Assembly: GCA_051294375.1 (NCBI GenBank) | Contig: CM119264.1 | Coordinates: forward strand, 25,534,254 to 25,598,253 | Direction: 5' to 3' | Origin: Paraspadella gotoi | Taxonomy: Eukaryota > Chaetognatha | Length of the DNA: 64,000 bases | Shown here: one piece after another, positions 36,942 to 53,682 of the stretch | Position numbering within the stretch: the stretch's first letter is position 1 | Layout: every line of letters begins with the position of its first letter | Translations under genes and position numbers: made by a program | Notes under the pieces: model-generated | What the model was told of the DNA's origin: nothing | Databases searched by the model: none | Seen by the model: only the letters and a program-made list of their open reading frames with translations

Positions 36942-37229
36942 CAACGTCCCTCGATTTTCTTCCCCTTCTGTTTAAAAATTCGATGACGTCAGGTGAAAAA
37001 AAAATCTTGAATTTATTTCTCGTTGCTTCCGAACAAAAGGCGACTCTTTTGTCGCGATGAGACAGATGGCGCTGTCAAAACAAACTCATTTAATTTCGAA
37101 ATGCTGCATTTTACTGTTTGTGAAATTAGATTTTTCCCTTCGAATTATTTTTGAAACTTTTTCCAGCGGTTAGTCGGATAAAAAAACTGGGAACTCCAAG
37201 GCGTGAAATTGTGCAACTGTGAATTATCT

Positions 37230-37275
37230 CTCTCCTCTTCTCTTCTCTCTTCTTTCATCTCTCTCGTCTCTCTCT

Positions 37276-37334
<59 letters not shown>
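37230..37334. repeat. (CT)n microsatellite
   Basis: CT tract with a few TTC interruptions at its left end. Confidence 0.95.
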
Positions 37335-37335
<1 letters not shown>

Positions 37336-37829
37336 AACGCTCCATTCTCAATTTATTTCCTTCTTGCCTCGAGTTAAATGGAAACTCGTTGTCAGCTCGA
37401 AAATTAAAGTAACCTCATCGTAAGCAATTAAAATTTCCCAATGAATCTTTTTCCCTCCGCGGGGAAAAAAAGGAATAAAAAAATGCAAAAGAAAAAACCA
37501 GATAAAAAAAAGGAAAAAAATGCAAAAATAAACGAAAACTCAATGAAAAAAAAAGGATTGAAAAAAGAAAGAAAAACGAGATGAAAAAAGGAAAAAAAGG
37601 AAAAAAAAGAAAGAGTCTAGTGGCTAAATTAAAAACAACCAGCGATGAAAAAGAGCTAAAAGAGGGAGCTCGGGGTGTGTGCGAAAGCAGAGAGAGAGAG
37701 AGAGAGTTGCGAAAAGCGTGAGAGGAAAGAAGAAAAAAATTCTGGAACGCCCATTTTTTCAACGAGAGCCCAGCGTCGCGTGAAAATTGATAGAAATTGA
37801 AAAAAAAAAAATTCCTAACTCCTAGTTCC

Positions 37830-38024
37830 CAACCCGCTCCTGACACACCCCTGTACCTACTTAGGATCTTAGCAGACGGCAACCCGTCAAACAGAGCACC
37901 CTAAACTCAAGCCCCACAGCACCCTCTCGTTTTCCGGGACCGCGAAAAACCGCCACCTTTTCTCCGCCCCGTTCGCTTTATAATTCCCCCCTCGCCAGCA
38001 TAAATTGTTTGCAAATAAAGTAGT

Positions 38025-38074
<50 letters not shown>

Positions 38075-38215
38075 TCAACGGCGGTTTCCAATTAAAGGAA
38101 ATGCCGACGGTAGTGGCGGGAGAAATCGGAAAAAGGGCGCGAGAATTTGCGGCGGACGACCGGTGGGCGTGGCTCTTCGAGGTTTCTAATTTTAGGAGAA
38201 AATCTGTCATTTATA
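37830..38215. other. GC-rich island with (GGC)n repeat
   Basis: A GC-rich block inside AT-rich DNA containing about 17 GGC units (38021-38073). On the minus strand AATTATAAAGCG at about 37975-37986 is TATA-like and followed by GGGGCGG. It could be a promoter-type island or an exon with a homopolymer run. Open frames exist on both strands, so I do not call a gene. Confidence 0.4.
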
Positions 38216-39109
38216 TTTCTTAACATTTAAGCGCAACTGAACCGCGCTTGTCTGAGACCACGATTAATTTACTTTGACATTGTTGTCAAACGTTGAAAGA
38301 ATTACTGTCGCTAACCGGTTTCTTCTTCAAGTAATTAAGACATCTAGTTTCTCGTAAATATTTCGATACAATGATGAAGGGATTATTAATATTATTTACT
38401 TATGTTTTTTGGATCACTAGTGGTTTAAAAACGTTTAGGAATTTTATTTGATTTTTCAGTCATTTTTATTTTTAATCTTAAAAAATGCCAATAATACTTT
38501 TTGACGCGAGAAGTCGATAAGTTGTTCAATAAAAATAGTTTAGTGTTATGTCTGTTTCCCCTTTTTTCTGTTCAACAACTAAATCATACAAATTGGTTAT
38601 ATTTAAAAAGGAATTAAAATTTTTTTCTTGAATTATAAACTTTTTTCCAACTTTATTCGCGTTCGATTGAACTCAACTCGACGTGAACTTAATTTTCCTC
38701 ATTTCCGATTAAATCGAAAAAATTTCATTTCACGACGTCGCATCAAATGTTTTCTCACCGCACTCTCGCCTCTTTGGCAGCCGAGATTTGCGATACGCCT
38801 CTTTGGCAGCCGGGCGCCACTCTCGCTCATTTCACTTTCAACCTCTCCAAAACCAGAATCTTGATATTTTTTTTTTTATTCTTTCTTATCATCTCAAATA
38901 CTGTCCATCATACTTAAATCACAGAGCACTTTCATTGGTATCCCGATTTTTAACACACAGTCCAAGTTCGCTTCGCTCCCACATTTAAAAACATCAACAC
39001 ACCATTGCGGTATCCCTTCACACGCATCCGCCTATACTTATCAACTATCATCACTTCTTCACACCATAACCCATCTTATTACACTCTTACCATTCTTCCA
39101 CCCATCCAC
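38216..39109. other. no gene seen
   Basis: AT-rich. A 17-base direct repeat CGCCTCTTTGGCAGCCG occurs at about 38767 and 38799. Nothing else recognised. Confidence 0.5.
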
Positions 39110-40950
39110 CCTTCTTTTCAACTCTCTCTCTATCTCCATCCAATCCCTCTTTTTCACTCTCTCTTCTTCACACATCCTCTTTTCAACGTCTCCTCTTCTC
39201 AACCATCCCTCTTTCACTCTCTCTTTCTTCACCCATACCCTCTTTTTCACTCTCTCTTCTCAACCCATCCTCTTTTCACTCTCTCTTCTCCATCCACCCT
39301 CTTTCATCTAATCTCTTCTTCACCCATCCTCTTTTCACTCTCTTCTCACCCATCTCTTTTCACTCTCTCTTCTTCACCCATCCCTCTTTTCACTCTCTCT
39401 TCTCCAACCATTCCCTCTTTCACTCTCTCTTCTTCACCCATATCCCTCTTTTCACTCTCTCTTCAACTCACACATCCCTCTTTCACTCTCTCTTCTTTCA
39501 CCCATCCCTCTTATTCACTCTCTCTTCCACCTAATCCCTCTTTCACTCTCTCTTCTTCACCTCCATCCCTCTTTTCACTCTCTCTTCTCACACCATCCTC
39601 TTTTCACTCTCTCTTCTTCATTCCCACATCTCTCTATTCATCTCATCTTTTCACTCTCCTCTTACACCCTCTTTTCACTCTCTCTTCTCATCAACCCATC
39701 CTCTTTTCACTCTCTCTTCTTCACCACATCCCTCTTATCACTCTCTCTTCTCAACACCATCCCTCTTTTCACTCTCCTCTTCTTCACCCATCCCTCTTTC
39801 ACTTCCTTTCTTCACCACAATCCCTCTTTTCACTCTCTTTCTTCACCCATCCCCTCTTTTCACTCTCTCTTCTCAACCCATCCCTCTTTCCTCATAATTA
39901 CATCATACTCTTTTCTCACCCATCCCTCTTTTTCAAACTCCTCTTCTCATATCCCTATTTTCACTCTCTTTCTTCACCACATCCTTCTTTTCACTCTCTC
40001 TTCTTCACCCATCCCTCTTTTCACTCTCTCTTCTCAACCCATCCCCTTTTCACTCATCATCTTTCTCCACTATACCCATCCCTTACTTTCTCTCACCTCT
40101 CTCTTCTTCTCAATCACTTACCCCCACTCTTTTCACTCTCTCTTCTTCACCAATCCCCTCTTATTCACTCTCCTCTTCTCTAAACCCATCCTCTTTTTCA
40201 CACTCTCCTCTTCTCACCACTTCCCTCTTTTCACCTTTCTTCTTCAACCCATCCCTCTTTTCACTCTCTCTTCTCAACCATCCCTCTTTTCACTCTCTCT
40301 TTCACACCACATCCCTCTTTTCACTCTCTCTTCTCATCATCCCTCTTTTCACTCTCTTCTTCTTCACCCATCCCTCTTTTCACTCTCTCTTCTTCATCCA
40401 TCCCTCTTTTCACTCTTTCTTCTTCACCCATCCCACTCCTCTTTTCACTCTCTCTTCTCCACCCATCCCTCTTTCACTCTCCCTATCTCACCCATCCCTC
40501 TTTTCACTCTCCCTTCTTCACCCATCCCTCTTTTCCACTTCTTCTTTCTCTCTTCTCAAACCCATCCCTCTTTTCACTCCTCTCTTCTTCACCCATCCCT
40601 CTTTTCACTCTTTCTTCACCACCAATCCCTCTTTTCACTCTCTCTTCTTCTTCACCCATTCCCTCTTTTCACTCTCTCTTCTTCATCCATCCCTATTTTC
40701 ACTCTCTCTTCTCCACCAATCCCTCTTTTCATCTCTCTCTTCTTCATCCATCCCTATTTTCACTCTCTCTTCTTCACCCATCCCTCTCTTTTCACTCTCT
40801 CTTCTTCATCCATCCCTCTTTTCACTCTCTCTTCTTCATCCATCCCTTTTTCACTCTCTCTTCTTCACCCATCCCTCTTTTCACTCTCTCTTCTCCACCC
40901 ATCCCTCTTTTCACTCTCATCTTCTTCACCCATCCCTCTTTTCACTCTTA
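39110..40950. repeat. 30-bp minisatellite, about 60 units
   Basis: Head-to-tail repeats of CCATCCCTCTTTTCACTCTC plus TCTTCTTCAC (30 bp). Units vary by one-base losses and gains, which shift phase constantly. All pyrimidine-rich on the plus strand. A 392-codon frame across it is meaningless. Confidence 0.97.
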
Positions 40951-42640
<1,690 letters not shown>

Positions 42641-42707
42641 GAGGCGAACCTCCTCCTCATCCTCTTCCTCTTCCTCCTCCTCCGCTTCCCCCTTGTATTT
42701 CCTGGGG

Positions 42708-42815
42708 TATAAAAGGACTGGGTCCCTCCTCCGACCCCCACCACCGATATCGCCACCGACTTTGGGTCACAGTCACAAGGGTCGTCGTCCGAGGAAAAAA
42801 AAAAGAAGACTAACG
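42708..42815 (+). promoter_or_regulatory. TATA-box promoter with non-coding first exon
   Basis: TATAAAAGG at 42708-42716 is a consensus TATA box in a C/G-rich island (42650-42800). Transcription would start near 42735-42740. The purine-rich leader ends at a near-perfect donor AACG|GTAAGTT at 42815/42816, and contains no ATG. This is the architecture of a strong TATA-driven gene with a non-coding first exon. The downstream coding exons were not recognised, so the product is unknown. Confidence 0.5.
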
Positions 42816-43883
42816 GTAAGTTTTGATTTCCGTAAATTTTTGATCGAAAAAGCTTGTTTATCAAATTTTTGTAATGTTCTTTAATTATTACTTCATGAAT
42901 TAATTAATTATTTAAAAGATTAATCGAAAATTAAATCATATATATATATATATACAATTATACATAAACATATTAACAAATTTATTTGAAAAATTAATTA
43001 ATTGAAATCTTTTTTTGGGGGGGGGGTTTAAAATTGTTAGATTATTAAATTAAGAAAAAAGAAAAAAAATAGAACAATCCAGAATTTTCCGTCTGACTTT
43101 TTATAAACTCCTGATCATATTTTTTGGGTTTTTTTTTCGCGAATTTTTTCGAATTACTCATTCATGACCCCGTCTTTCTGTCTTACATTGTTTTGACAAG
43201 TTCATTTTTATTTTTAAAAAATGTTCATATTTTCGTTGCCATGACAACGAGGCGGAGAAGTTTATCCGATCTGATCCGTCGCCGTCGTTGTATAAAACGG
43301 GAAGATTTTATCGATATATCATGAAAGTATAAACAATTAATATGAAATTGGTACAAACAATAAAAATATTATCCATTCATTTAATAAATAAGCTATCTTG
43401 CCCCTGACTTTGGACAGGCTTTGGTGGTTTTAAGGCCTTCATCACTCTTACAAGATAATGACATAGCAGGTCCCTGCAAGCTTTCAGTCAAGACTCTCTC
43501 ACAGTCTCGTTTATTCACTCCCAGAGTACCTGGCTTCCCTATCAATGAAGTGGTATGATATTTTATTTTAAATATTTTTTTATATCACCTGAGATTAATT
43601 TTTAAAGTTTATTTATACAACATATGATGACGAACACTGAAACTAGACCGTTTTTGTTTCAAGAACAATTTTCCCCTCTCTTTCGACGCATAATCTTCTC
43701 GCGACGCCATGATTGTCTCTTTTCCGACTTTGTGAATCGTCCTAAGTGGTAAGCAAGCAGCCAGCCAAGCCCTTGTTTACATTTTAATTTCTCGAACAAG
43801 CACCCTTTTCTCATGGAGAATGACACACTCTCTCTCTATATTTTTTTTTCCTTTATCTTTTCTCTCTCTCATTCTCTCTCTCG

Positions 43884-43952
<69 letters not shown>

Positions 43953-44110
43953 ACCCACTCTGTCGTTTTATAGGTGTAACTGTGACCAGGCCACTTTCAG
44001 GGCCACGTGGAGGTTAAAATGAGGAGGCAACTCTCTTTGGTATCGCCTCACTCTCTTTCTTTCCTTCTTCACTCAAAATTTCTTTCTCACTCACTGCTCC
44101 GTATCCTGAA
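42816..44110. other. likely first intron of the gene driven from 42708
   Basis: AT-rich sequence with a TA repeat (about 42941-42953), a G run (43016-43026), repeat R1 (43340-43440) and (CT)n at 43860-43949. No coding exon identified. Confidence 0.4.
43340..43440 (+). repeat. dispersed repeat R1, longest copy
   Basis: Starts ATGAAATTGGTACAAACAAT and continues through TCCATTCATTTAATAAATAA, GCTATCTTGCCCCTGAC and TTTGGACAGGCTTTGGTGG. The tail is shared with the copies near 26800 and 27050. Confidence 0.75.
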
Positions 44111-44111
44111 T

Positions 44112-44167
44112 GGATAAATGAATGAATGAATGAATGAATGAATGAATGAATGAATGAATGAATGAAT
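44112..44167. repeat. (GAAT)n microsatellite
   Basis: About 13 perfect TGAA units. Confidence 0.97.
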
Positions 44168-44390
44168 TATAGGAAGAATGGACGAATGAATGCATGAAAA
44201 GAAAAGTAGAGAAAGAAAAAAAGTGTAAGAAAAGAAGAAATAAAAAAAAGAAGAGAAAAAGGAGACATTATAAATTCTCCAATCTCCATCATTTTCGACA
44301 TCTTATTATCCGCTACCCGAAGGCATAGAACTTCGAAAAAAAGTATTTTGATGAGGCATTGAAATGCAAATACCCCTTCTTTTCCCTCTC

Positions 44391-44391
44391 T

Positions 44392-44480
<89 letters not shown>
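44391..44480. repeat. (CT)n microsatellite
   Basis: About 90 bases of nearly pure CT. Confidence 0.97.
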
Positions 44481-44481
<1 letters not shown>

Positions 44482-44873
44482 CTTTCTTCCCTTCTTCCAC
44501 TCTCTTATCTCTTCTGGGTCCCTCTTTCCCAACGTTTTCTGTCTTTTTTTTTGCTCTTTTTTTTGAAAGCCCAAAATATACTTTGTATTGACTCTTCTCT
44601 ATAAAAAGTATCTTCATTTTTTTATGTCCTCACAAAAGCCATTACCTCCATGAGAGACCAATGTTTGCTGATTCGGATCCACTGTAAATTCCCATGTCGT
44701 TGCAATCTTTCAGTGCATTTCATGCATTTTTACTTTCCTTTCTTCTTTTCCTCCTTCCTTTGTTTTTCTTGTGACTTACTTTTCTTTCATCTCCCCTCAG
44801 CCCAGCTTTTCTAGCCAAGTATCTCCCTCTGTTTCTTTGTTTTATCCTTTTTGTATTTCCTACAAAAATACAG

Positions 44874-44963
44874 GTTACATTAAACTTGATACGACGGGGA
44901 CGTGCAGAGTTATTTACAACCAGAAAGAGTTTGGAGGCTCAGGGGGAAAAACAAAGATAACAG
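44874..44963 (+). CDS. candidate 90-nt internal coding exon
   Basis: Acceptor TACAAAAATACAG (AG 44872-44873) and donor AACAG|GTGAAG (44964). The frame with symmetric phase 1 reads YIKLDTTGTCRVIYNQKEFG then GSGGKTKIT. Composition is richer in G and C than the flanks and the peptide is not low-complexity. It might belong to the gene started at 42708 on the same strand. No family recognised. Confidence 0.33.
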
Positions 44964-45549
44964 GTGAAGACAAAGGAAGAGAAAGGAAAAAGAAAAAATT
45001 ATCCTACTAAAGAATAACATGGACTCCAGCGAAATAATTTTACGATTATTAAAGTTTCAAATTGTTTTGAAAAAAATTAATTTTTGTCACTTTTATAGTT
45101 GATTGTTATTTAGATTTTTTTTTAAGCATATAAGATCTAGTGTGAATGCATGCGTTTGATATTCTATGTTTTTTATGCTTTAGTTTATTATGTTTGCGTG
45201 TTTGTGAGTGTGAGAGACCATAAGTGAGGACTAGATTATCTTGATCTTTCTGTTTGTTGTGATAATCTGATCTAATTCTCATCAACATCTTCACTTTCGC
45301 CAATGCCGCGACTTTCAATTTCGCATCCCGACCTTTATATTATTCGTTTTCATCACCTTCCCTCAAGTCATCCCTCCTAGATTCGTCTCTCTTTCTTGAT
45401 CACTCCCAACCTCTTCTCCGGTCCCTTGACCACAACGATATCAATTTTTTTCTCTCCTCATATTTACTTACCACCTCCGGCTACTTCCCTCCCTTCCCTC
45501 ACCCCTCCTCACTACCCTGAACCACCTATTCCCACCTTCTTTCGTCTAC

Positions 45550-46757
<1,208 letters not shown>

Positions 46758-47768
46758 CTGCAGAGAAGAAAGTCGGAAAGAAGGAAAAGTGAGGAAATGA
46801 AACATGGACAAGAAAATGTACAGGCATCCGACATTTCACTTAAAGGGCACTATTTGTCGAAAGCGCCTCTTTTTTGTTTCTAATCTCTGAACATAGTTTT
46901 AACCTCAATATCTAATCTTAATCATTTTGATAAATATTTAAATCAATCGATAACCCTAATCTCTAATCACTAACCCTAATTCCGAGACTTATTCCCTAAT
47001 CCCTAATCTCAAACAAAATTCTTAATCTTTAAGCTTAAAAATAAACTTATTTCGGAATTTATCCAGAAATTGGACGCTTTCGGAAAACACGGTCACAGAT
47101 TTATTCTTTTTTTATTGTAAATAACCTTCCCATAAATACTTCAAGTTCCTTCACACTGTCTTCTTGTGACAATTATCATAGTTCATTCAAAATCTTCTAC
47201 CTGTTTCTCCAAGTCCTCTCTCTCACACCCTCACACGCATTCGTGCACGTTCTCCAACGCGCGCAATCGCACGCACGATTTAATCGCCTCCCGAAGGGAA
47301 AACGCTGACGCTTAAGAAAAACTGGTCGCGATCGAAAAAAGGAGACGAACGACGAACGGGGAGCGATATGAGACTAACGACGGGAGAAGAACGATGAACG
47401 ACCGGAAATGAACGATGAACGGTGGGAAATAAACGATGAACGATGGGAAATGAACGACAACGACCGAAAAAAAGACATGAAATTAGATATGAATGATTGA
47501 TAAAATTCAATGAACTTTGACTGGCAGTCAAATAGCGACTTAAACATTACGTGAACAAATCAATATTTATCAATACTTAACAGTGAACAATTAAACAATT
47601 AAAGGATGAACTGAATCCTCGCGACGACGAAGACCCAATGTTTCCTCTTTTCTCTTCCCCGCCTTTTGTTTTTTTTGTTTTTTTTTTTTCTCTCTCGATC
47701 TTTTGTTCGAATTTTCTTTACTTAAAAATATTCGCGACGCTTTTGTTATCTCATTCTCTCCTCTTCTT

Positions 47769-47852
47769 CTTCTTTTTCTTTTTCTTTTTCTTTTTCTTTT
47801 TCTTTTTCTTTTTCTTTTTCTTTTTCTTTTTCTTCTTTTTCTTCTTCTTATT
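47769..47852. repeat. (TTTTTC)n hexanucleotide repeat
   Basis: About 11 perfect TTTTTC units then TTC variants. Confidence 0.95.
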
Positions 47853-48267
47853 CTTCTTTTTCATCATTTTCTTTTTTTAAATATATTTTTTTAGGAGCGT
47901 TTTTTTTCTTCCTTTTCTCTGCCTGGGGCTTACGTAGTCACCGGGAGAGATTAAGATTTAAATAAAGAAAGAAATAAAAAAGAAAAGAAAGATAGAAAGA
48001 ATTAAGAAAAGAAAGAAAGAAAGAAAAAAAAAGGAAAGAAAAAAGTAAAAAAGAAAGAACGGAAAGAAATAAAAAGAAAAAGAAACAAGGAGGAAGACGA
48101 ATCGCGTTTTTCATTAAAGTGATTTATTAGTTGTCTGTAGCAGGTGCTTTTTTATTATAATATATTTATGAGGTATAAAATATTAGAGGGGAGAATAAAA
48201 AAAAAATCGTTTCGTGAAATTCTGAAAAAGAGAAAGAAAAAGAAAAAGGCTTTGATCGAAATAAGAT

Positions 48268-48317
<50 letters not shown>

Positions 48318-48318
48318 T
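48268..48318. repeat. (GTC)n trinucleotide repeat
   Basis: About 16 GTC units. Encodes poly-Asp on the minus strand but with no gene context. Confidence 0.95.
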
Positions 48319-48789
48319 CCTGATAAAAAAGTGATGTATTCCAGATTCGGCATTTGCGCCGACGGAAATGCAAAGGAGGAGGAGAAGGAAATTAGGGAGA
48401 AAGGAAGAAGGGAGGGAGGAAGGAGGGAGAAAGGAAGAAGGGAGGAAGAAAGGAGGGAGGGAGAAGGAAAGTGGAGGAAAGAAGAAAGGAAAAAAGGGAG
48501 GATGTAGACAAAGATGAAAAGAAAATGAAAACTTGTATAGAGAGAGAATGGAAAATATTGTAAAGAACCAAAATGAAAAAGAAGATAAAACGATAAAAAA
48601 AAAGACAATAGTAAAACAAAAGAAACAAAATGTACGATTAAAGAATAAAAGATAAAAAAAAATATAAAGAAGGAAAAAAATAAACTCAACGAGTCTTGGG
48701 CTTAGTTCTTCTTTTATGAAAAGATGATGAAAGATAAAGAAACTGAGGGAGAAAAAATTTTAAACAAAAGAACAGCAAATGAAGAAAAA

Positions 48790-50481
<1,692 letters not shown>

Positions 50482-50506
50482 NNNNNNNNNNNNNNNNNNN
50501 NNNNNN
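50482..50506. other. assembly gap, 25 N
   Basis: A fixed-size N run between two near-copies of the same CT-rich block. Confidence 0.99.
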
Positions 50507-50542
<36 letters not shown>

Positions 50543-50646
50543 CTCGTCCTCTCTCTCTCTCTCTCTATCCCGCTCGCCCCCGCCATTTGTCCGGAGCCAA
50601 AATTTTCTCCCAGCCACCCACTTTTCTTTACTTCTCTCTCTCTCTG

Positions 50647-50709
<63 letters not shown>

Positions 50710-50757
50710 TTCTCTCTCTCTCTCTCTCACTCTTTTTTTTCTCTTCCTGTATCTCTC

Positions 50758-50795
<38 letters not shown>

Positions 50796-50942
50796 TTTTT
50801 TTTCTGTCTCTTGTATCTGTCTCTCTCTCTCTCTCCTCTCTCTCTCACTCTCTCTCTCTCTCTCACTCTTCTTTTTTTTTCTGTCTCTGTATCTCTCTCT
50901 CTCTCTCTCTCTCTCACTCTTTTTCTGTTCTCTGTATCTCTC

Positions 50943-50976
<34 letters not shown>

Positions 50977-51012
50977 CTTTTTTTTTCTGTCTCTGTATCT
51001 ATCTCTCTCTCT

Positions 51013-51045
<33 letters not shown>

Positions 51046-51073
51046 AACTCTCTTTTTTTCTGTCTCTGTATCT

Positions 51074-51125
<52 letters not shown>

Positions 51126-51220
51126 TATCTCTCCCGTCCGGTGCCAAAACGTTCCTCCCCCGCCACTTCTCTCTTTCTATTTTCATTCACTTTCCAATTC
51201 TCTCTTCTCTCTCTCTCTCA

Positions 51221-51254
<34 letters not shown>

Positions 51255-51480
51255 TCTCTCTCTCTCTCTCTCTTTCTTTCCTCTCTTTATTTTTTTTCTT
51301 TTCCCTCCCCTTTTTCCCCACTCGCTTTCCTTTGCAACTGCAGCCTTAATGAGGTTTTTCCTTTAATTTTCCTTAATTCATGCAAACGCACGGCCTTAAG
51401 CTTCTCGAGTTCGCCCAATCCTCGCGCTTTCCCCTTAGTTCCCATGGCAACGAAAGAAGGAGGAAGTTCGTTTTTTTTAT
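50507..51480. repeat. (CT)n-rich block, right copy
   Basis: Repeats the landmarks of 48790-50481 in order, with one-base indels throughout (for example CGGCGCTTAAGC against CGGCCTTAAGC). Confidence 0.85.
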
Positions 51481-51484
51481 TTGA

Positions 51485-52751
51485 AAAAAAAAGAGAAAAT
51501 GAAATAAAGAAATCGATATTTTTCTATTATTTTACGTTTTTGAAAATACATTTTTGGAAACAAATCAAAAATAATAGTTCTTTTTAAATCTAAAAAAATA
51601 ACAAATAAAAGATAGTGAAACAAGTAATTTTAAAACTTTCATACATGAAACGGATTTTAGATTATTAGCACCGTTCAAAATATTATTTACAATTAAATTC
51701 AATTCAATTCCATTAATATTCCTACGGGACCCGTATAGACCTATTTTGAAACCAGTTTCTAACCGGATCTCAACTTAATATCAACCAGTGTTCTTGTCTC
51801 TATACTTTGTGGTTCTAATTTTTCTTCCTCTAAATGTACGCATTACCGTTCTTAACGTTTCGGTCGTATTTTTTTCGCCGCATGGTGAAGGCTTGACTAC
51901 TCAATGAATGAATAAATGAATAAATAAATAAATGAATAAATAAAGCATTTCTATATACTAATTGGATATGATAATGATACTATAATCTCATTTGCATATT
52001 GCAGTAAATTATAATGAAGTGGAAATTCAAAACAAAACATACTTAAATCCAAATGAAATAAGAAAATATCAAATATCTAAATTTTAAACTTATAGAATGC
52101 ACACTTTTGAAAACTTATTATCATAATTATAATATTTTATTTTAAAAAAAACGGTAAGTCACAGACCAAACCTATAAAAGCGTATAGTCTTTATATGGAA
52201 AACAGAACGTGAGACGACGACGACGACGACGACGACTACGTACAAAGAAGCTCACCCGAATGAATATCAAGCCTGAACCGGCTTTGCGGTATGGCTTGAT
52301 AATAAATTAAATGAATAAGAAATGAATGAATGACATGAATGAATGAATGATTGAATGAATTAATGATGATGTGAAGAATGAAGAATGAAGATATGAATGA
52401 AAGAATGAATGAATGAATGAATGAATGAATGAATATGAATGAATGAATGAATAACTGGTAGAAAATTACCGTATGCCGTAAAGTAGATTATTTTTCGCTT
52501 AAAATCAGTGCAAAAAGGATACCTTTCCGGAGAACCGCCCTGACTATAGATAACTAATGCCTGATAATCTCTTGACCCTTACTACCGCCTGACATCCTCT
52601 GGGTCCGAGTCCCGCCATCTTCCGTCGTCTCATTTATTACTTACGCTGAGAAGCCAATAACTGTTCCATCATCCAGGATTCCATTAGCCGCACGATGCCA
52701 TTAACCGTTTCTCCGTTAAAAGTGTTCTGATTGGCGGGGGGAATCAAATCT

Positions 52752-52831
<80 letters not shown>

Positions 52832-53680
52832 CACTTTGGACGGGGCTTCTTTTATGACCTCCTCAGGTGGGAATCAATCAACGTTTCGCTCGAAGATGTT
52901 GTCGTTGTTGTTGTCGTTGTTGTGTGTTTACTTCTTTTTCTCATTCTTGGCAATTGTCTTTCGTCAATCCTTCGATGAGATTTGAAACTTCGATCGGATA
53001 TTGAACTCGCGGACCTTCGACCCTCCGTCTCGTCCTCCGTCTCTTTATCCTCGACCCAGTGTCGACGCCATTTCGTTCTTTGTTGTTGCTGCCTTTATGG
53101 TTTCGGTTGACGACGACGACGACGACGACGACGACGTCCTCTACGAGAGCGTGAGTCATAAAAAGATGACGCAGTCGCCCGTCCATCTTTTTCCCCGTTA
53201 ATCAATAATAAAAAAATATCGTCGTCTCCTTTAATCATTCATATCAAATATCTAAGCGAAGGTGAGCGATGACTCTGACATCGTTTGCTTCTTTTTCTCT
53301 TTTTTTCTCTTTCCTCTTTTTTTCTTTCCTCCTTTTTTCCTCCTTCTTCGATCGTCAAAAGAGAAAGAGAGAGAGAGAGAAAGAAGAGAGAGAGGAGAGA
53401 GAGAGAGAGAGGAGAGAGAAGAGAGAGAGAGAGAGAGAGAGGGAGCAAAGAACTATTCTTTTCTCAGCCTTCGACCATTAACGTTTTCCCCGGCGTTTCT
53501 GCCCGCGCCATTCCTTATTCCTTATTCTCCCTTCCAATATTTGTTCTTTTTCCCTTATTCGTCCTTCATGCAGAGTTTGCGTTTCCGCCATTTTTTTGGG
53601 TTTTCTTATCCATTATGACATTATCAATGCATGGGATCGAAAAACTGGCTGCGGCGGCGCGCGGGCGGCGGCTGATCTCT
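51485..53680. repeat. tandem duplication, copy 1 (about 2.2 kb)
   Basis: Begins AAAAAGAGAAAATGAAATAA and ends near GATCGAAAAACTGGCTGCGG. It contains (TGAA)n, a conserved single-copy stretch (52453-52740), (CT)n 52751-52830 and (GAC)n 53109-53135. No coding gene recognised. Copy 2 follows directly. Confidence 0.92.
51946..52310. mobile_element. 0.37-kb insert in the TGAA array of copy 1
   Basis: Present in copy 1 but replaced by uninterrupted TGAA repeats in copy 2 (54103-54312) and copy 3 (60412-60632). It includes TATAAAAGCG (about 52171) and (GAC)n, and ends near AAGCCTGAACCGGCTT...GGCTTGATAAT. No coding frame. Confidence 0.35.
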
Positions 53681-53682
53681 CT

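Larger units (their letters stand above)
46830..48720. other. no gene seen
   Basis: Contains degenerate CTAATC repeats (46912-47012), a GAACGATGAACGA minisatellite (47350-47470), a (TTTTTC)n hexamer tract (47769-47852), (GAAA)-rich DNA (47965-48090) and (GTC)n (48268-48318). Confidence 0.55.

Noticed and set aside
39005-40183. 392-codon plus-strand open frame
   Set aside because: It is read from the 30-bp pyrimidine-rich minisatellite. The peptide is Ser/Leu/His/Pro repeats with no domain, and phase drifts with indels.
46912-47012. CTAATC/CCCTAA-like repeats as an interstitial telomere tract
   Set aside because: The arthropod telomere unit on this strand is CCTAA. The tract is too degenerate and spacing is irregular, so a telomeric origin cannot be supported.
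52941-53186. Minus-strand frame with poly-Val over (GAC)n
   Set aside because: It is broken by indels in the second copy of the duplication, so there is no sign of coding constraint.
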